DNA from: an uncultured Clostridia bacterium
GTDB lineage: Bacteria; Bacillota; Clostridia; Oscillospirales; Acutalibacteraceae
Direction of reading: 5' to 3'
Length of the DNA: 64,000 bases
Assembly (NCBI GenBank): GCA_947305745.1
Contig: CAMZEH010000003.1
Span: forward strand, 1-64,000
Both the position numbers and the translations under genes were made by a program. Of this stretch, positions 30,199-39,145 are shown one piece after another (the stretch's first letter is position 1; each line of letters opens with the position of its first letter). The notes under the pieces are model-generated. The model was not told the origin of the DNA. It did not search any database and saw nothing but the letters and a program-made list of their open reading frames with translations.

Positions 30199-31163
30199 TT
30201 TTTATAGTCACTCGCTTTTATAATTTGATTTATTTCCCCTGGGTTTGCATAGCTATCTAAAAAGACTAAATTTTCAAAACCGCACTTTGAAATAAGAGTT
30301 TCTGAGATGTTCTTTTTGAAAAAATCGTCTTTATCCTTCGCGTGTATCGAAGCTATCAAATTTACGCCACAGTTTGCGCACTTTACGAGCTCATTTATAT
30401 CACTTTCATCGCCTATTTCGTCGCAGATTATGCATTCGGGCGAAAGACACCTCACCGCCATCTCGGTACCGATGGATTTCGGAAATGCGTTCATAACATC
30501 GCAAAGCCCGATATCAAATTCAGCATTTCCGCTTGAAATCCCGGCGATTTCGCACCGCTCGTCAATAATTACGGTTTTTATCGGTTTTGCTATGCCGACA
30601 CCTAAAGAAATATTTCGCGCAACGTCACGCAAAATACTTGTCTTACCCGACGAGGGGGGGCCTATAATAAGCGTGTTTTTGAATGATTTATTAAGTATAT
30701 CCACTATCTTTAATGAGCAGCCAAAAAATTCTTTCGCTATTCTTATATTCATAGATGTGATTTCTCGCATGCCCGAAACTTCAGTGTTTTTCATAACGGC
30801 TGTACCGCAAAGGCCTACTCGGTGGCCGTTTTTGGCTGTAATGAAGCCGTTTGATATTTGATTTTCAAAGCTGTAAACCGAGTATTCACAAAGATTATAA
30901 AAGGATTTCTCAAGTGCATTTTTATCTGTTTTTAAAATATCTATGCTGCGGTAATTTTCGGTGGCATCTCCCGAATTTTTAATAAAAAAATTTTTTTCTG
31001 CGCAAATTAAATTTACGGGTTTGTCTATTCTGAGTCTTATCTCTTGAGTGCTTCGTTTGATATCCGCCGAAATTTTCATCAAACTGTTTTTTATTTCTGC
31101 GTCAAGAAAATATATAGCTGAGTCAAAATAGTTATTTTTGTTTTCTTTGCTTTTTTCATTCAT
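30195..31163 (-). CDS. spoIIIAA: Stage III sporulation protein AA (ATPase)
   Basis: TLIIGPPSSGKTSILRDVAR Walker A; IIDERCEIAG; ECIICDEIGDESD. Confidence 0.95.
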   Translation of the reverse strand: MNEKSKENKNNYFDSAIYFLDAEIKNSLMKISADIKRSTQEIRLRIDKPVNLICAEKNFFIKNSGDATENYRSIDILKTDKNALEKSFYNLCEYSVYSFENQISNGFITAKNGHRVGLCGTAVMKNTEVSGMREITSMNIRIAKEFFGCSLKIVDILNKSFKNTLIIGPPSSGKTSILRDVARNISLGVGIAKPIKTVIIDERCEIAGISSGNAEFDIGLCDVMNAFPKSIGTEMAVRCLSPECIICDEIGDESDINELVKCANCGVNLIASIHAKDKDDFFKKNISETLISKCGFENLVFLDSYANPGEINQIIKASDYKK

Positions 31164-31262
31164 CGTTTTCCACCTCGATAAATATTTATGGACAAACGTA
31201 TAAAATTAGAACAAAAAAATTTAAGTACAAAAAAAGAATAAAATATTGATTTATATAAAAAA

Positions 31263-32834
31263 ATGATATATTATTTACTTAACGTGAGAAAAATTAAAAT
31301 GTTTATATTAAAATACATTGTGGGAGATGGTCTTTTGAAGAGAATCGCCGGTATTATGTTTGTAGCATTTTCAGCGCTGTTTATAGCTCTGCTCAGCGGA
31401 TGCGGAAAAGATGATGATGAGACCAAAAAAGCGGAAATAAAAAAAGACTATGATATTTGTATTTACAATTCTGACCGTGATAACGAAGAAAAATTTCGCG
31501 AAATGTGCGATGAATATACAAATCGGACAGGCGTAATAATAAAAACGATTACACCTTCCGAAGAAGATGATAATGTTGAAAATTTGGAGTCGTATTTAAA
31601 TAGCGAAAGCGCCCCCGATATTTTCACGGTAAATAACATAACCGAACTGAAAAAATGGAAAAATGATGGCAGTGTTTGGGATTTCAGCAATGCGACCGAC
31701 GAAAAATTTAAAGAAGTTGCCAATAATATTCCCGACTATTTAAGGCTCAGCACAAACACGGCTGATAATTTCGGAATTCCATATACAACCGAAGGCTTTG
31801 GATACGTCGTTGACCCAAAAATGATATCCTCACTTTTTGGCGGAGATAAGTATAGAAATGTAATTTACGACTTGCAAGAATGTTCTTATGATGAATTTGC
31901 TTTGATAGTTGAGGCACTCAGGTCATATATAATAAGTTCTTCGAACTTTACATTCACTCTCAATAATAATGAATACTCTTTTGTTGCGGATAAAGGAGAG
32001 CTTAGCAGGAATTTGACGGGAGTATTTTCGTTTGCTGCGGGGGTGCCGAAAAATAGCGGCACTTATATGGCTAATATTCCCGTTGCATCGGTTTTTGATT
32101 CGGCTGCAGCTACGAATCTTGCTACTAAAGATGATGTCAATAAACTTGAAGTTCCGTTTTTACGTTTTGCCGAGGTATTGAATTTAATTACCCAAAACGT
32201 AGCGGGCTCGAGTGGGCCTATGGGTCGCGGTGCCGAAATAGTAAGTACGTCTAGAAACAGCACAGCACAGTCACTTAAGAATTTCGTAAATGGAAAATCG
32301 GTATTCTTACTCGCTTCGACTGAGGATTATAAAAACTTATCCACATTTAATTCCCTCGTTGCGAAAAGATGTGTGTTTATCCCCATAAAAATGCCCATAG
32401 AGCCTAAAGATTTCAGAACCTCCGAAAACGTGGTCAAAGATGTTAACCGTGGAATTACTGTATATTCACCAAGATATTACTGCATTAATGCAAATGCTAA
32501 CGAACGTCGGCACGAACAAGTGCAAAAATTCTTGACATGGCTTTGTACTTCGGATTTAGCGGCTAAATATGTGGTTTCTGAATTCGGCTATGCGCCCTAT
32601 AATATAGAAGACATAAGCGTTGTGGACAATCCTCTTACAAGGTCGGTGCTGAGTTATATTGCTGAAAACAAGGTGCTGCCATGTGCGGTTGCGGGTTCTC
32701 CCGAAGATTTTGGAGATGAAACTCTCGGAAAATATCTAATTGAGCAGTATTTCAGCAAAGCCGTTTGGGGCGAACAGGATTATCAAAATATTGCAAACTA
32801 TGCCATAGAGAAATGGAAAGAATTGATTGCATAA
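31263..32834 (+). CDS. Extracellular solute-binding lipoprotein (family 1-like)
   Basis: Lipobox LLSGCG; CIYNSDRDNEEKFREMCDEYTNRTGVIIK; sugar-binding-protein-like layout; true start may be the internal TTG near 31335. Confidence 0.75.
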   Translation: MIYYLLNVRKIKMFILKYIVGDGLLKRIAGIMFVAFSALFIALLSGCGKDDDETKKAEIKKDYDICIYNSDRDNEEKFREMCDEYTNRTGVIIKTITPSEEDDNVENLESYLNSESAPDIFTVNNITELKKWKNDGSVWDFSNATDEKFKEVANNIPDYLRLSTNTADNFGIPYTTEGFGYVVDPKMISSLFGGDKYRNVIYDLQECSYDEFALIVEALRSYIISSSNFTFTLNNNEYSFVADKGELSRNLTGVFSFAAGVPKNSGTYMANIPVASVFDSAAATNLATKDDVNKLEVPFLRFAEVLNLITQNVAGSSGPMGRGAEIVSTSRNSTAQSLKNFVNGKSVFLLASTEDYKNLSTFNSLVAKRCVFIPIKMPIEPKDFRTSENVVKDVNRGITVYSPRYYCINANANERRHEQVQKFLTWLCTSDLAAKYVVSEFGYAPYNIEDISVVDNPLTRSVLSYIAENKVLPCAVAGSPEDFGDETLGKYLIEQYFSKAVWGEQDYQNIANYAIEKWKELIA

Positions 32835-32850
32835 AAGAGAGGCGAACGAT

Positions 32851-33423
32851 ATGGACAGTCTTATGAACACCACATTCATCGATTCTCCGAGCTATTTTTG
32901 GAGTGTCGAAATCCTAACCGAGCTGACTGAGTTTATGGACGACCTGAAAGAAAGTGATTGTCAAGAAGTCCACGAGAGAAGTTTTGAGCTTTTTGACATA
33001 AGCCTTGTTCAGGCCATAAATGAGTTTTTGAAAAATATGAAAGAACTTAAACTCATAATGAATTGTAGAGTAAAGGGCGATGATGATTCGCATTTTGGCG
33101 GAGAAGAATGTGCCCGTTTTATGACTAAAATTATGGACGCTTGTACCGTATATTTGAATACTTCAAAGTTTTTAAGCGGCAATAGGGAAGGAGATCTCGG
33201 ATATGTAATAAGAGGCATACGCGAAAAAGCGAGAAAAGATAGAGTGCGTGCCATTGACTTTGAAAAATCCGCTCGTACGCTTTATATGGCGGAAGGTGTG
33301 GATAAGACCGAGGACATATTCAAAGAATCCGGATATTTTAATTCAGGCAAAGAATTTAAAAATGCGAGAGATTTTGCAAAAAGCAAAAATATATTAGAAA
33401 ATAAAGTTGACAAATCTTCATAA
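32851..33423 (+). CDS. Hypothetical protein
   Basis: ATG 32851 preceded by gaga/aggcg RBS-like sequence; downstream of solute-binding lipoprotein; no recognised family. Confidence 0.6.
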   Translation: MDSLMNTTFIDSPSYFWSVEILTELTEFMDDLKESDCQEVHERSFELFDISLVQAINEFLKNMKELKLIMNCRVKGDDDSHFGGEECARFMTKIMDACTVYLNTSKFLSGNREGDLGYVIRGIREKARKDRVRAIDFEKSARTLYMAEGVDKTEDIFKESGYFNSGKEFKNARDFAKSKNILENKVDKSS

Positions 33424-33446
33424 ACGGGCTATAATGGTAGCCAGTT

Positions 33447-33533
33447 GCCGGTGTGGCGGAATAGGTAGACGCAAGGGACTTAAAATCCCTCGGTGGCGAC
33501 ACCGTGCCGGTTCGAGTCCGGCCACCGGTACCA
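33447..33533 (+). tRNA. tRNA-Leu(UAA)
   Basis: gccggtgtggcggaataggtagacgcaagggactTAAaatccct...ggttcgagtccggccaccggtacca. Confidence 0.95.
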
Positions 33534-33563
33534 TAATTTTAAGTACATGTTGACGCAATACTT

Positions 33564-33589
33564 TAGCCCAGTAACACTGGGCTATTTGT
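33564..33589 (+). terminator. Hairpin terminator after tRNA-Leu
   Basis: tagcccagt-aac-actgggcta perfect 9-bp stem, short T run. Confidence 0.5.
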
Positions 33590-33908
33590 GATATGGTTTT
33601 CTACACACAAAAATACGATTCCCCAACGACGGGCAGTTGCTTTTTTATATATGATAATATCGATATTGTGCCCTTTTGAGATATAAAATTTAATGAAATT
33701 CCTGAATTTTTATCAAGGAACAGGTTAATTGTTAGTTGTAAATTATCTTATAAGCCAAAGGGCAAATATGTTGATATTCAACAATAAATAACACCTTTAT
33801 TTTACATCCGAAATATGGACTATAGTAAATATTGATGATAAAATATAGAGGTACAGCATATTTATGTAAAATAAATTTAAATTTCCATATTATTAAAGGG
33901 TGAGTGGT

Positions 33909-36662
33909 ATGAGGAAAAAATTTAGAATAAAATCTAATCTATTGGCTGCGCTTACTTTTATAGTTTTTTTGCTTTCGGTTTTTAAAGTATGGGTTGCATT
34001 TTCAATGTCAAATCTCTTTGTTTTGGAAGATGTATCTGTTTTGACCAAATCCGACACTGTAGAGGAAGGCGTGTTAAGTTTTGCTGAAAATAAAATTACG
34101 TCTGATTCTGTAAAATTTCACAAAGTCGGAGATCATATCACTTACTCTGTCAAAATAAAAAATGATAAAAACGAAAATTATATTTTGAAATCTATAAATG
34201 ATGACAATAAAAATGAATATCTTTCTTATTCTTACAATGATTACAAAGATGCAAAAATAAATTCGGGCGAATCATTTGATTTTGTATTTACGGAGAAGTA
34301 TTCTCAGGAAGTAGAGGATATACAAAAAAGAGAACAAAATTTTCCGGTGAATTTTTATTTTACGTTGGAAATCCAAAAAGAAAATGAAAAACAAGAAAAC
34401 AATGAAAACACTCAAAAAGAGGGGAAGATTGTATTCGATAAAAAAGCCGTTACAGGCGACAATATGGAGTTTTATGTGGTCCTTGCTATAATTTCTCTTA
34501 TTCTTTCGCTGTTCATCTTTAGAAAAGCAGGTATTAAAAAAATCAAAAAGAGCAGCCTGGGATTATTTATCTTATTCACCGCGCTATATGTTGCGTTTAT
34601 ACCGCAAATGGCAAAGGGTGTGGAAGGGCAAGCTTTCAAAATGGCACTTGAAAATAGTATTGAGCTGAAAGATAAGTTGGTTGTGGCATATGATGTTGAC
34701 GGAATAACAAATACCAAAATCGTTCCGTATAATACAAAAGTATCTATAGACGAGCCATATAAAGAAGGGTATACTTTCAAGGGTTGGCGTACTGATGATG
34801 GTGCTTTGTTTGACTTGGATACCCCTATTGAAGATGATATAAACTTGACGGCCGCATTCGAAGCCGATACGTATAGCATCACGTATGATTTGCATGGCGG
34901 ACAAGCTGAAAATCCGACTAGCTATACCGTTGAGGATGAAGTCCAAATAAATGATCCTACAAGGGAGGGCTATACCTTTGATGGCTGGACGGGAACAGAT
35001 TTGTCTGAACCTACTAAAAATCTTGTTATCCCCCAAAATTCTATGGGTGACAGAGCTTATGAAGCGCACTGGACAGCAAATGAGTACACAGTGCTGTTTG
35101 ACGCGAATACCGGTGAGGGTAATATGAACCAGGCTACTTTTACTTATGACGTTGCGGGGTATCTGCCGCCGAATACATTTACAAAAACTGATAACAAATT
35201 TATTTGCTGGAATACCGAGGCGAATGGCTCGGGTATTTCTTATACAAATGAATCATATGTTAAAAATCTGACAAGCGGTAACAAAGTTACACTCTACGCT
35301 CAGTGGGCTTCATCAAGTGATTGCGCTATGTTCATTAAGGGGCAAGATCTAAACCGGGCTATGAAAGAAATTGCCAAGGGCGATGAAGTAAGCTACGAGT
35401 ATATGGATTATATTATCACATCAATAGAGCGTTCATCAAGCCCAGGGCCTTCCGGAGCGCGGGAGGTTTCAATAAGTGGTTCACCTCCAATATATATGTG
35501 GTACTCAAGCGGTACTATCTATTACTATAGTCCGGCAACTTATATCTACTTAAATGCGGATAGTAAGAACGTATTTGGAAGTTTTGGCGCTCTAACCAAT
35601 ATAGATTATAATGGATTCTTGACGGACGAAGTAACTGATATGCACTCAATGTTTGCAAGTAGCACAAGTTTAACCGAAATAAACTTGGCCAACTTCAATA
35701 CCGCAAAAGTTACAGATATGGGCAGTATGTTTAACCAATGTACGGGGGCAACCGTAATAGACGTAAGCAAATTCGATACACGCCGGGTCACTACTATGAA
35801 TCGTATGTTTACGGCTTGTGAAAAAGTTAAAGATTTGGATCTGTCTAGATTTAATACCTCAAGTGTCACAAATATGGAAAAAACGTTTGATTATCTGCCG
35901 CTGGTTGAATCTATAGAGGTTGATCATTTTGATACAAGCCACGTGACAACAATGGTAGGTATGTTTAGGGACTGCCCGAAACTTACAACTTTGGATTTGA
36001 GCAGCTTTGATACGAGAAATGTCACGAATATGTCCGAGATGTTTGGGTGTACCGATCGTGTTGAATCTTCGGGTCTTACCTCAATAACTATAAATAGCAG
36101 CAAATTTAATACAGCAAAAGTAACCACAATGAAGCAGATGTTCTATAAGTGTTCCAAACTGCAGTCGTTTGATTTCAGTGGATTTAACACCGCAAACGTT
36201 ACAAATATGCAATCAATGTTCGCGCAGTGTCATAGTTTGACTAGTTTGGATTTGAGTAGCTTTAGCACCTCAAAAGTGACGACTATGCAAAGTATGTTTA
36301 ATAACTGTAACTCGTTGGTATCGATAGATGTGAGCACTTTTGATACACATCTGGTTACAACTATGAATCGTATGTTTAGTAGTTGCAGTTCGCTTGTGAC
36401 ACTTGATGTATCGAGCTTTAATACGCAAAGTGTAACCGACATGACAAAAATGTTCGACAATATGTCATCTCTTACGACCATATATGCAAGCGATAACTTT
36501 ACAACGGCAAGTGTAATCTACGGTTCCGATGTATTTAAAAATGATAAAAGGTTGGTAGGCGGCAGTGGCACAGCGTGTAATGGGCAGCAACGTCTAGGAT
36601 ACACTTATGCTCGCATAGACGGCGGTGAGCCGTCGCCGGGTTACTTCACAGAAAAGATTTAA
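33909..36662 (+). CDS. Surface protein with internal TM pair, InlB-type repeats and BspA-family DUF285 repeats
   Basis: KEGYTFKGWRTDDGALFDLDTPIEDDINLTAAF InlB-like; repeated FNTAKVTDMGSMFNQC-type DUF285 units; internal VTGDNMEFYVVLAIISLILSLFIFRKAGIKK. Confidence 0.85.
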   Translation: MRKKFRIKSNLLAALTFIVFLLSVFKVWVAFSMSNLFVLEDVSVLTKSDTVEEGVLSFAENKITSDSVKFHKVGDHITYSVKIKNDKNENYILKSINDDNKNEYLSYSYNDYKDAKINSGESFDFVFTEKYSQEVEDIQKREQNFPVNFYFTLEIQKENEKQENNENTQKEGKIVFDKKAVTGDNMEFYVVLAIISLILSLFIFRKAGIKKIKKSSLGLFILFTALYVAFIPQMAKGVEGQAFKMALENSIELKDKLVVAYDVDGITNTKIVPYNTKVSIDEPYKEGYTFKGWRTDDGALFDLDTPIEDDINLTAAFEADTYSITYDLHGGQAENPTSYTVEDEVQINDPTREGYTFDGWTGTDLSEPTKNLVIPQNSMGDRAYEAHWTANEYTVLFDANTGEGNMNQATFTYDVAGYLPPNTFTKTDNKFICWNTEANGSGISYTNESYVKNLTSGNKVTLYAQWASSSDCAMFIKGQDLNRAMKEIAKGDEVSYEYMDYIITSIERSSSPGPSGAREVSISGSPPIYMWYSSGTIYYYSPATYIYLNADSKNVFGSFGALTNIDYNGFLTDEVTDMHSMFASSTSLTEINLANFNTAKVTDMGSMFNQCTGATVIDVSKFDTRRVTTMNRMFTACEKVKDLDLSRFNTSSVTNMEKTFDYLPLVESIEVDHFDTSHVTTMVGMFRDCPKLTTLDLSSFDTRNVTNMSEMFGCTDRVESSGLTSITINSSKFNTAKVTTMKQMFYKCSKLQSFDFSGFNTANVTNMQSMFAQCHSLTSLDLSSFSTSKVTTMQSMFNNCNSLVSIDVSTFDTHLVTTMNRMFSSCSSLVTLDVSSFNTQSVTDMTKMFDNMSSLTTIYASDNFTTASVIYGSDVFKNDKRLVGGSGTACNGQQRLGYTYARIDGGEPSPGYFTEKI
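35629..36480 (+). repeat. Tandem DUF285 (about 24-aa) coding repeats
   Basis: Serial units such as FDTRRVTTMNRMFTACEKVKDLDLSRFNTSSVTNMEKTFDYL...FDTRNVTNMSEMFGC. Confidence 0.8.
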
Positions 36663-36912
36663 ATATGGGAATTAAAAGAACTTTATCGTTGATATATTGC
36701 TTTAGCCCGGTGTGTTACCGGGCGTTCATATTGAAGTTTTGCCCATAGGTTTAAAAGGTTGGAATTAATTATGGGAGTATTATGTAAATACAGTAATTAT
36801 ACAGAGTATTAATTTATCTATTTGTGTTTTTATAATAAGCATTTGACGATTTTTAAGTTTTTTGCATATTATAATCTAAAAGTTTTTGGCTAAAGGAGAT
36901 TATGGCACTCAT

Positions 36913-38091
36913 ATGATTGAAAAAATTAAGAAGCATTCTCTGCTTATTAAAATAGTTATTGCGATTGCTGTTGGTATTGGCATCGGCGTTTATTTGCCTC
37001 AAAGCGTATCTACGTTTTTTATAGAAATAAGTGATTTCCTTCAAAAATTAATAAGCTTTTTGGTGCCGCTTATAGTAATAGGTTTTGTGGTAAGCGGTAT
37101 CAGTGCTCTTAAAAATTCTTCCGGTAAATTACTTTCCGTAGCACTTGGGCTTTCTTATGTGTTTATGATTATAGGAGCAGTCGGCTCATACTTTGTTTCC
37201 AAAAACATATTTCCAATGCTTATGGGAAACCAAAGAATAAATATCGGGGATTTTGATTTTAGATGTAATCCTCATTTTAATATAAGCATTCCGCCGCTAA
37301 TGGACGTAACAACGGCGATAATACTAGCATTTATAATAGGAATAGGAATTTCAAAAATTAAGAGCAATAATCTTAGAAACTTTTTTGACGAATTTCACGA
37401 TATAGTTGATTTAACGGTTCAAAAAGTTATGGTTCCAATAATACCTTTTTACATAGTGGGCGTTTTTACGAAAATAAGTTCAAGAGGCAAGATAACAGAA
37501 ATACTTTTTAATTTTTCGAAATTAATAACGGTTATCATTTGTATACATCTTATTACTTTGCTGGTTCAATACATAGTGGCGGCGATTGTTTCGCGCAAAA
37601 ATGTGTTTAAACTTCTAAAAAACGTTATTCCTGCGTATGTAACGTCTTTGGCAACGCAGTCATCGGTGGCGGTTATACCGTTTTCGATAAGCTGTGCCGA
37701 AAATAACGGTGTTTCAAAGAAAATATCAAATTTCATACTTCCGCTTTGCTCTACGATACACCTTACAGGCAGCGCGATCTCAATAACGGCAAATGTTGTA
37801 GCGATAACCATGCTTAATAACGGCGAAATTTCATTCGGTAAAATATTTCCGTTTATTTTGATGCTTGGAATTATCATGGTTGCGGCTCCCGGGGTCCCAT
37901 GCGGTACGATATTTGCCACAATTCCGCTTCTTCAAAGTTCGCTCGGCTTTACAGAAGGCATGATCGGAATGATGGTAGCTCTCCATGTGGCGCAGGACGG
38001 ATTCGGTACGGCTTGTAATGTAACCGGCGACGGCTCTATTGCAGTTATAACGGAACACATTAATAGTAAGTATTTTGAGAAAGCATCATAA
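36913..38091 (+). CDS. Dicarboxylate/amino acid:cation symporter (SDF/DAACS family)
   Basis: Multi-TM; IPFSISCAENNGVSKKISNFILPLCSTIHLTGSAISITANVVAI; APGVPCGTIFATIPLLQSSLGF; DGFGTACNVTGDGSIAVI. Confidence 0.88.
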   Translation: MIEKIKKHSLLIKIVIAIAVGIGIGVYLPQSVSTFFIEISDFLQKLISFLVPLIVIGFVVSGISALKNSSGKLLSVALGLSYVFMIIGAVGSYFVSKNIFPMLMGNQRINIGDFDFRCNPHFNISIPPLMDVTTAIILAFIIGIGISKIKSNNLRNFFDEFHDIVDLTVQKVMVPIIPFYIVGVFTKISSRGKITEILFNFSKLITVIICIHLITLLVQYIVAAIVSRKNVFKLLKNVIPAYVTSLATQSSVAVIPFSISCAENNGVSKKISNFILPLCSTIHLTGSAISITANVVAITMLNNGEISFGKIFPFILMLGIIMVAAPGVPCGTIFATIPLLQSSLGFTEGMIGMMVALHVAQDGFGTACNVTGDGSIAVITEHINSKYFEKAS

Positions 38092-38121
38092 GTTTTCAGT
38101 AAGAAATTTTATAAATAAAAA

Positions 38122-38155
38122 AACCCGCTTTCGTTAATTCGAAAGCGGGTTTTAA
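38122..38155. terminator. Bidirectional terminator between convergent genes
   Basis: aacccgctttcg-ttaatt-cgaaagcgggtt 12-bp perfect stem with A/T flanks. Confidence 0.85.
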
Positions 38156-38165
38156 TTCTTGGGTG

Positions 38166-38693
38166 TTATTTTTTGGTAATGTTGCTGTGCGCTTCTTTCC
38201 CATATTTTTTTGAAATCGGATCCTCAAATATAAAATTTTCAAAAGGTTGTAAGGTAAGCACCATGTAGTTGCCGAATATTACGAATAATCCTACCGTCCC
38301 CAAATATTCATATATAAATGTTACCGGGGGCAATCCTATGATATGATAAAAAACTAGTTGGCTGCAGATTATCGCAAAGTAGAATAGCGGTATATCGACC
38401 CAAAGAGTGGATTTTTTAAAAATCGCTTTGTATGAGTAAAAGACTGTGGGAATAATAAAAATTATCATCAGTAGGCTTAAGGTTTTCGCCGGAAAATAAT
38501 TTGGGTTTGTTCCATATACGAATCCGTCATAAAGCCCCCAAAGCAAGCTTGGGGTCATAGCGATTTTAATGTGTTCCCACGTGGATTCATTAACAGCTGC
38601 AAAAAGAGCGATAAATTTATTAGGTCCGCTGATTTCGTACATAAAATGCGCTATAGTCCCTAAAATAGATATTATAATAACAGCATTCCACAA
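38166..38693 (-). CDS. Multi-TM membrane protein (DUF6512-like)
   Basis: NESTWEHIKIAMTPSLLWGLYDGFVYG motif and several TM helices. Confidence 0.65.
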   Translation of the reverse strand: MWNAVIIISILGTIAHFMYEISGPNKFIALFAAVNESTWEHIKIAMTPSLLWGLYDGFVYGTNPNYFPAKTLSLLMIIFIIPTVFYSYKAIFKKSTLWVDIPLFYFAIICSQLVFYHIIGLPPVTFIYEYLGTVGLFVIFGNYMVLTLQPFENFIFEDPISKKYGKEAHSNITKK

Positions 38694-38881
38694 AATATCA
38701 AGCCCCCTTTTTTATTCTATTAAGTTAAATATATAAAAATCGATGCAGCTTGTCAATGTAAAACTTTACCTTATTTGGTTTTTATTATATAATATAAAAA
38801 TGATAATAGTTTCATGCCAAAATAATTCAAAAAATCATTGATCTATTTTTCGGATTGTGATACAATGATAGCGTAAACCTT

Positions 38882-38956
38882 GCGAAAGTAGTTCAGGGGT
38901 AGAACGTCAGCTTCCCAAGCTGGATGTCGCGGGTTCAAATCCCGTCTTTCGCTCCA
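38882..38956 (+). tRNA. tRNA-Gly(CCC)
   Basis: gcgaaagtagttcaggggtagaacgtcagcttCCCaagctggatgtcgcgggttcaaatcccgtctttcgctcca. Confidence 0.95.
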
Positions 38957-38963
38957 AAACAAT

Positions 38964-38993
38964 CCGTACAAACATAATGTTTGTACGGTTTTT
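38964..38993 (+). terminator. Terminator after tRNA-Gly
   Basis: ccgtacaaac-ataat-gtttgtacgg + ttttta. Confidence 0.85.
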
Positions 38994-39145
38994 ATTTGCA
39001 ATTTTATTTAAATATTTTTTATAAAAGTATTGACAATATTTTTCATGATATATATAATAACCATAAAACGAGCAAAACTGCTCCGTTATGGGAGGTGCAA
39101 CTTAATAATACAGTCTGAATAAACAAATTAGGAGGGATAAACACT

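Noticed and set aside
30307-30861. 184-aa plus-strand ORF antisense to spoIIIAA
   Set aside because: spoIIIAA on the other strand has diagnostic ATPase motifs; this is a shadow ORF.
35629-36480. Regularly spaced repeats considered as CRISPR-like
   Set aside because: They are degenerate coding repeats (DUF285) in one frame; no conserved palindromic repeat/spacer structure or cas genes anywhere in the window.
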